Assembly (NCBI RefSeq): GCF_003259365.1
Contig: NZ_QLLY01000015.1
Coordinates: 124,001 to 188,000 of the forward strand
DNA from: Streptomyces sp. PsTaAH-137
Lineage (GTDB): Bacteria > Actinomycetota > Actinomycetes > Streptomycetales > Streptomycetaceae
DNA: 64,000 nt
Direction: 5' to 3'
Shown here: piece after piece, positions 60,271 through 64,000 of the stretch
Position numbering within the stretch: position 1 is the first letter of the stretch
How the letters are laid out: the number at the start of each line of letters is the position of its first letter
Notes under the pieces: model-generated
Told to the model about the DNA's origin: nothing
Seen by the model: only the letters and a program-made list of their open reading frames with translations
The model's database searches: none
Position numbers and translations under genes: made by a program

Positions 60271-61302
60271 GTGACCACCAGCATCGATCGGCACCTCCTG
60301 CTGCCGTCCATCGACGACTATCTCGGCCCCGGTGAGACGCGGTTCTTCTCCCGCGGCTACCAGCGCGCCGAGTACCGCGTCGGCGACCTCGTCGTCGCTC
60401 CGGTCGACGCCCCGGACGCCGGGGTGCGGGGCACCGTCGACGTCTCCTATCCGGCCGACTGGTCCCGCAAGAAGGACGGCACGGACCTGCGGCCGCACCT
60501 CAGCACGGTCGACGCCCTCGTCCTGGGCGTCCAGCTCGCCGAGCTCCACCTGACGTACGGGTACGGTCTGGACGCCGCGGCCCGCCGCCGCATGCGCCTG
60601 GTCAAGGTCGTGCTGCGGGCGGGCGGCGCTCCCCAGGAGGAGCTGGCGGACATTCCGCTGGCCGCCCGCCTGGTGCGGACCACGGCGATGTCCGACCGGG
60701 AGGGCCGCTTCCGGTCCGTGCACAACTGCACCGTCGGCAACCTGCAGGTCCGCTGCGAGATCGAGCACGACATCAGCGTCCGCGCCGTGCGGGAGGCCCG
60801 GTTCGACGGCCTGGAGGACGCGCTCGGCCCGGACCGGGACCGGTTCTGGGGCGGCGGCTTCAAGCACCGGCGGCACCACATCCGTGAGGTCGGCATCGAT
60901 CTGGGGGAGTTCACCGCCCGCGCCGACGTCACGTTCGACCCGGAGACCGAGCCCGCCCCCGACGGCATCGAGGGCGACCGGCGATCCGCCGTCTCCCTCA
61001 TCGACGCGTTCGTGGTCAATCTCCAGCTGGCCCAGGTGCTCCTGTACGAACTGGACTCGATCAGCCGGTCCGAGAGCAACACGCTGTGGATGATGCAGAC
61101 CGTTCTCGAGGCCCCGCCCGAGCAGCCGCTCCGCACCGGCCCCGACACCCATGCCGCGCGGGCCACGCTCAGCAGCCGGCGGCTGCTGCCGCTGCGCGGC
61201 GGACTGTGGCGCAGCGTCGAGATCACGGGGGAGCTCGCCGGCGTCCAGCTGCGGTGCGGCTTCGCCCACGAACTCCCGCCGAGCGCCGTCGTCGCGGACT
61301 GA
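60271..61302 (+). CDS. AvrD family protein
   Basis: A 343-residue protein resembling Pseudomonas syringae AvrD, which directs formation of syringolides from a beta-ketoacyl chain and a pentulose. The N-terminal SIDDYLGPGETRFFSRGYQR and PADWSRKKDGTDLRPHLST match AvrD as I recall it. Two similar halves are visible (VDALVLGVQLAELHLTYGYG; LIDAFVVNLQLAQVLLYEL), suggesting a double hot-dog fold related to AfsA. GTG 60271 is preferred; GTG 60262 is in frame. It immediately follows the ACP gene. Predicted reaction: condensing an ACP-bound beta-ketoacyl with a polyol or sugar phosphate. Confidence 0.78.
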   Translation: MTTSIDRHLLLPSIDDYLGPGETRFFSRGYQRAEYRVGDLVVAPVDAPDAGVRGTVDVSYPADWSRKKDGTDLRPHLSTVDALVLGVQLAELHLTYGYGLDAAARRRMRLVKVVLRAGGAPQEELADIPLAARLVRTTAMSDREGRFRSVHNCTVGNLQVRCEIEHDISVRAVREARFDGLEDALGPDRDRFWGGGFKHRRHHIREVGIDLGEFTARADVTFDPETEPAPDGIEGDRRSAVSLIDAFVVNLQLAQVLLYELDSISRSESNTLWMMQTVLEAPPEQPLRTGPDTHAARATLSSRRLLPLRGGLWRSVEITGELAGVQLRCGFAHELPPSAVVAD

Positions 61303-61406
61303 GACGACGGCCCTCCCCGACACGACCGGTGGCGCGCCCGCCAACCCCCCGGCGCACGGCGCGCCACCGGCCGTCCCCCGACCGACCGTGACCGACAGAG
61401 AGACAC

Positions 61407-61823
61407 ATGACAGTGGATCAGGCCGTACTCGACTGGTTCTCCCTCAGCCCGTCGGCGGAGACCCGGCCTCAGGAACCCGAACCCCGGCCGACTCAGGCCG
61501 CGCCGCCCTCCTCCTGGCCAGTGCACCCCGCCGAGCGGGAGCGACTCCTGGAGGACCTCGTCCGCCAGGAGATCGGCCACGTACTCGACTGCCCGCCGAC
61601 GGCCGTCGACCGGCACCAGACCCTGACCGATCTGGGCGTCGGCTCGATGATCGGCCTGGAGCTCCAGCGGCGGCTCGCCGCCGCTCTCGCGGTCGAGCCC
61701 GAACTGACCTTCATCCTGCGGGCCCCCGACACCGGAACGCTCGCCCGCTACCTCGACCGACTCCTCACTCCATCCAAGGCAGGGACTGAACAGCGTGACA
61801 TTGCCGATCCCGCCGCAAAGTAG
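61407..61823 (+). CDS. Second carrier protein with Pro-rich N-terminal extension
   Basis: A 138-residue protein. The first 45 residues are Pro/Glu/Thr-rich and probably disordered (AETRPQEPEPRPTQAAPPSS). The C-terminal domain is a PKS-type carrier with Ser80 in LTDLGVGSMIGLELQRRLAA (Gly in place of the usual Asp before Ser). The last 29 bases overlap the start of the PPTase gene. Its role relative to the first ACP is unclear: a separate loading or transfer step is possible. Confidence 0.85.
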   Translation: MTVDQAVLDWFSLSPSAETRPQEPEPRPTQAAPPSSWPVHPAERERLLEDLVRQEIGHVLDCPPTAVDRHQTLTDLGVGSMIGLELQRRLAAALAVEPELTFILRAPDTGTLARYLDRLLTPSKAGTEQRDIADPAAK

Positions 61824-62553
61824 CGCGGACCTGTGGATCCTGCGCCAGCCGCCGCTCGGCAGCTGCACGGGTGAACTGGACCTCACCGAACTCGACGCGG
61901 CCGAACAGAGCCGGGCCGGGACGTGCCGGCGCGAGGCGGGCCGGCTGCTCTACAGCAGCGCGCACGTGGCCCTGCGCCGCCTGCTCAGCGCCTACCTGGG
62001 CACCGATCCGCGCAGCCTGCGGATGGGCCGGGAGCCCTGCCCGTGCTGCGACGAGCCGCACGGCAGGCCGATCCTCGCGTCGCCCGACACCCCCCTGCAC
62101 TTCTCCCTCTCCCACAGCAACGGCATGGCCCTCATCGGCATCTCGACCGCCCCGATCGGCGTCGACGTGGAGAAGGTCCCCACGGCCAAGACGGTCAGCG
62201 TCTGCACCCCCGCCCTGCACCCGGACGAACAGCGCGAGCTGGCGACCGGACCCGGGGAAGCCGTCGGGTTCGGACAGTTGTGGACGCGCAAGGAGGCCTA
62301 TCTGAAGGGCCTGGGCACCGGACTCGGCCGCCCCCTGGCCGCCGACTACCTCGGCGCCGATCCGGCGCTGCGGCCCGACGGCTGGGAGGTCGTCGACGTG
62401 CCCTGCGGTCCGCAGCACGTCGCGGCCGCCGCGCTGCGCGGCACCGAGGGGGCCCGGGTGCGGGTGCACTGGCTGGCCATGGAGTCCCTGTACAAGGACA
62501 ACCCGGTGCCGCTCGACCAGCGGCGCTCCCTCCTCGCCGAACTGGTCGCCTGA
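61795..62553 (+). CDS. 4'-phosphopantetheinyl transferase
   Basis: Activates carrier proteins by adding the phosphopantetheine arm from CoA. 252 residues, Sfp/Gsp type. LHFSLSHSNGMALIG, GVDVEKV and LWTRKEAYLKGLG are the conserved P2/P3 motifs with the Mg-binding Asp/Glu. GTG 61795 lies within the end of the second carrier gene. A dedicated PPTase supports that both ACPs in the operon are functional. Confidence 0.93.
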   Translation: MTLPIPPQSSADLWILRQPPLGSCTGELDLTELDAAEQSRAGTCRREAGRLLYSSAHVALRRLLSAYLGTDPRSLRMGREPCPCCDEPHGRPILASPDTPLHFSLSHSNGMALIGISTAPIGVDVEKVPTAKTVSVCTPALHPDEQRELATGPGEAVGFGQLWTRKEAYLKGLGTGLGRPLAADYLGADPALRPDGWEVVDVPCGPQHVAAAALRGTEGARVRVHWLAMESLYKDNPVPLDQRRSLLAELVA

Positions 62554-62554
62554 G

Positions 62555-63295
62555 ATGCCGATCCTCGATCTCAACCCGACCCTGCGCGGCGAGCCCGCCC
62601 ACACGCTGGTGCTGTTCCACCACGCGGGCGGCTCGTCGCGCGGGTTCGCCCCGCTGCTGCCGCACCTGCCCGCCAACTGGCGCGTCTGGGGCGTCGACCT
62701 CCCCGGCCGCCTCCTGGACCGCGGCACGGCACGGTGCCGTACGGCCGTGGAAGCCGTCGACTACCTGCGGTCGACGCTGGGGCCGGCGCTGTCGGGCCCG
62801 TTCTCCGTCTTCGGCCACAGCCTCGGGGCGCTGCTCGCCTTCGAAGTGGCGCGGGCGCTGGAGTCGGAGCACCGGGGGCCGTGCTGGCTCGGCGTCTCGG
62901 GAAGCCGCGCCCCGCAGCGGTTCGTGAGCCCCGTGAGCCCGGCCAGGCCCCGCGACCTCCTGCGCCAGGTGCACGGCCTGGGCGCACCGGGCGGCGACCA
63001 CGGCGACCGCCACGCCCTCGCCCGGCTGGTCGCCCGCACCCTGAGCGCCGATCTCGACCTGGTCGCGGACTACGCCTACACGCCCGGTACGCCGCTGCGG
63101 ACGGCGCTGTCCGTCTTCGGCGGGGAGGACGATCCGCTGGCGCCCGCGACGGCCCTGGGGGAGTGGTCCGCCCTCGCCGACGGCCCGGTGCACTGCCACA
63201 CCTGGCCCGGCGGCCACTTCTACCTCTACGAGCACGCCGAGGCGGTGTGCGCCCGCCTCGTCGCCGCCTGCCGGTCCCGGACCGCCCCGGGCTGA
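62555..63295 (+). CDS. Type II thioesterase
   Basis: A 246-residue alpha/beta hydrolase of the GrsT/TEII group. The catalytic triad is Ser89 in FGHSLGALLAFE, Asp in FGGEDDPLAP and His in WPGGHFYLYEH. TEII enzymes clear mis-acylated carriers, or occasionally release the product. Start is 1 base after the PPTase stop. Last gene of the operon; a perfect hairpin follows. Confidence 0.93.
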   Translation: MPILDLNPTLRGEPAHTLVLFHHAGGSSRGFAPLLPHLPANWRVWGVDLPGRLLDRGTARCRTAVEAVDYLRSTLGPALSGPFSVFGHSLGALLAFEVARALESEHRGPCWLGVSGSRAPQRFVSPVSPARPRDLLRQVHGLGAPGGDHGDRHALARLVARTLSADLDLVADYAYTPGTPLRTALSVFGGEDDPLAPATALGEWSALADGPVHCHTWPGGHFYLYEHAEAVCARLVAACRSRTAPG

Positions 63296-63310
63296 CACCC
63301 GCGCACGCGA

Positions 63311-63344
63311 GACCGCCCCGCGGACAGATGTCCGCGGGGCGGTC
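63311..63344. terminator. Perfect 15-bp bidirectional hairpin terminator
   Basis: GACCGCCCCGCGGAC (63311-63325) pairs perfectly with GTCCGCGGGGCGGTC (63330-63344), loop AGAT. It separates the convergent thioesterase and oxidoreductase genes. Confidence 0.92.
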
Positions 63345-63369
63345 CCCTGTGTGCCGCTGTGCGCGGCCC

Positions 63370-64000
63370 CTACTGACGGGCCCCGGTCTCGGCCGACTTC
63401 GCGATGCGGTCCAGCAGACGGTGGTGCTCGACCGCGTGCCGGAAGTCCGGCACCGTACTGCTGCCCGTGTGCAGGTCCTCACGCAGCTGCGCGTAGGCAT
63501 GGGCCACGACGCCGGCGGGGCCGTCCACGCCGGAGACCTCCTGGTACCGGGCGGGGACGGGCAGCGGCGCCGGCCGCTGGTCCTTGCCGCGTGCGCCGCT
63601 GATCTCGAACTGGCCGAACTGGAGATGCCCGGTGCCGCCCGAGATCACCAGGTCGCCGTCCGTGCCGTTGATCTCCCAGTGCAGGTTCGTCGCGCGGCTC
63701 GACCCGCCCCGGTAGTGCAGCGAGGCGACCGCGCCGCTCGCCAGCCGGCCGGAGACGGCGATCTGGTCCTCGGCGGTCATCGGGATGCTCTCCCCGGTGT
63801 CGGAGACCTGGACCGTGGGGCGCCGCGTGGCCGTCGTCGCGCTCAGCTCCGCGAACGACGACAGGCACATGGTCAGGGCGTCGAGGGTGTGCCCGAACGG
63901 GATGGTCATCAGGGTCGCCCCGTTGCTCCGGTCGACGGTGTACGCGCCGCCCGAGCCCACGGCCGGACCCCACCCGCCGCCCGAGCCGAGCAGGGTGGTC
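63370..64000 (-). CDS. Gfo/Idh/MocA family oxidoreductase (C-terminal part, cut by window)
   Basis: C-terminal substrate domain of a Gfo/Idh/MocA-type NAD(P) oxidoreductase. The frame is open to the right edge, so the Rossmann domain lies outside. Typical blocks are GHTLDALTMCLSSFAELSAT, MTAEDQIAVSGRLASGAVAS and LHWEINGTDGDLVISGG. Convergent with the AvrD operon across a perfect terminator, so it need not belong to the cluster. Substrate unknown (sugar or inositol in most relatives). Confidence 0.88.
   Translation of the reverse strand, partial: TTLLGSGGGWGPAVGSGGAYTVDRSNGATLMTIPFGHTLDALTMCLSSFAELSATTATRRPTVQVSDTGESIPMTAEDQIAVSGRLASGAVASLHYRGGSSRATNLHWEINGTDGDLVISGGTGHLQFGQFEISGARGKDQRPAPLPVPARYQEVSGVDGPAGVVAHAYAQLREDLHTGSSTVPDFRHAVEHHRLLDRIAKSAETGARQ

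Noticed and set aside
1..64000. tRNA, rRNA, CRISPR array, insertion sequence or prophage
   Set aside because: No T-loop/acceptor pairs, no regularly spaced direct repeats, no transposase, integrase or phage structural genes were found. The GTTCGA-like text at 55930 belongs to a terminator hairpin.

Overview
The window is high-GC actinobacterial DNA with strong G/C third-position bias, leaderless or GTG/TTG starts, and two short interspersed elements typical of Streptomyces (about 8355-8403 and 26217-26275). A Streptomyces or very close relative is the most economical source. No rRNA, tRNA, CRISPR array, transposase or replication origin was recognised.

Left part (1-38 kb) is mostly ordinary chromosome. 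It starts with a ferric-siderophore ABC operon (ATPase cut by the left edge, binding lipoprotein, fused double permease), then monomeric isocitrate dehydrogenase, an M13 peptidase, a dienelactone hydrolase and a DHA2 drug exporter behind two palindromic operators. Next come an unknown acidic protein, inorganic pyrophosphatase, an acetyltransferase and a short Rho paralogue. A NlpC/P60 wall hydrolase follows with a structured leader. The block from 17 to 30 kb holds enzymes and their local regulators (NUDIX, ProC-like, esterase, DUF2156 protein, SDR/TetR pair, VOC, peptide deformylase, MarR, tyrosine phosphatase, FadH-like reductase, PadR). Then come a secreted anchored protein, an FnIII lipoprotein divergent from a GH75-like chitosanase, the dhaK-dhaL-dhaM kinase operon, several small unknown genes with one decayed gene, and an Arr-type rifamycin ADP-ribosyltransferase.

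Middle part (38.4-47.7 kb) is an unusual cassette. A minus-strand run encodes a beta-helix/pentapeptide-like membrane protein, a class II CCA-adding-enzyme-like nucleotidyltransferase, an unknown 462-residue protein, and a 1305-residue protein. The last combines a Lon-like Ser/Lys protease domain, one transmembrane helix and a predicted WD40-type propeller. Tight spacing and an ATGA overlap tie the last three together, and a divergent gene encodes a possible HTH protein. I infer a sensor/effector (stress or conflict) module, and I know of no description of this combination.

Right part (47.8-63.3 kb) looks like a small biosynthetic cluster around an AvrD-family protein, the family behind Pseudomonas syringolides. 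The plus-strand operon runs HAD-IB phosphatase, AMP-ligase, ketoreductase-type SDR, carrier protein, AvrD, second carrier protein, phosphopantetheinyl transferase, type II thioesterase. To its left are a metallo-beta-lactamase-fold hydrolase, an MFS exporter, an XRE regulator, a TetR regulator resembling gamma-butyrolactone receptors, two tandem P-loop ATPases, an LLM flavin oxidoreductase, an SDR and a HAD protein with Asn at the usual nucleophile position. A plausible inference is that an acyl-ACP is condensed by AvrD with a phosphorylated polyol or sugar, dephosphorylated, tailored and exported as a lipid-derived signal or metabolite. The window ends inside a Gfo/Idh/MocA oxidoreductase.
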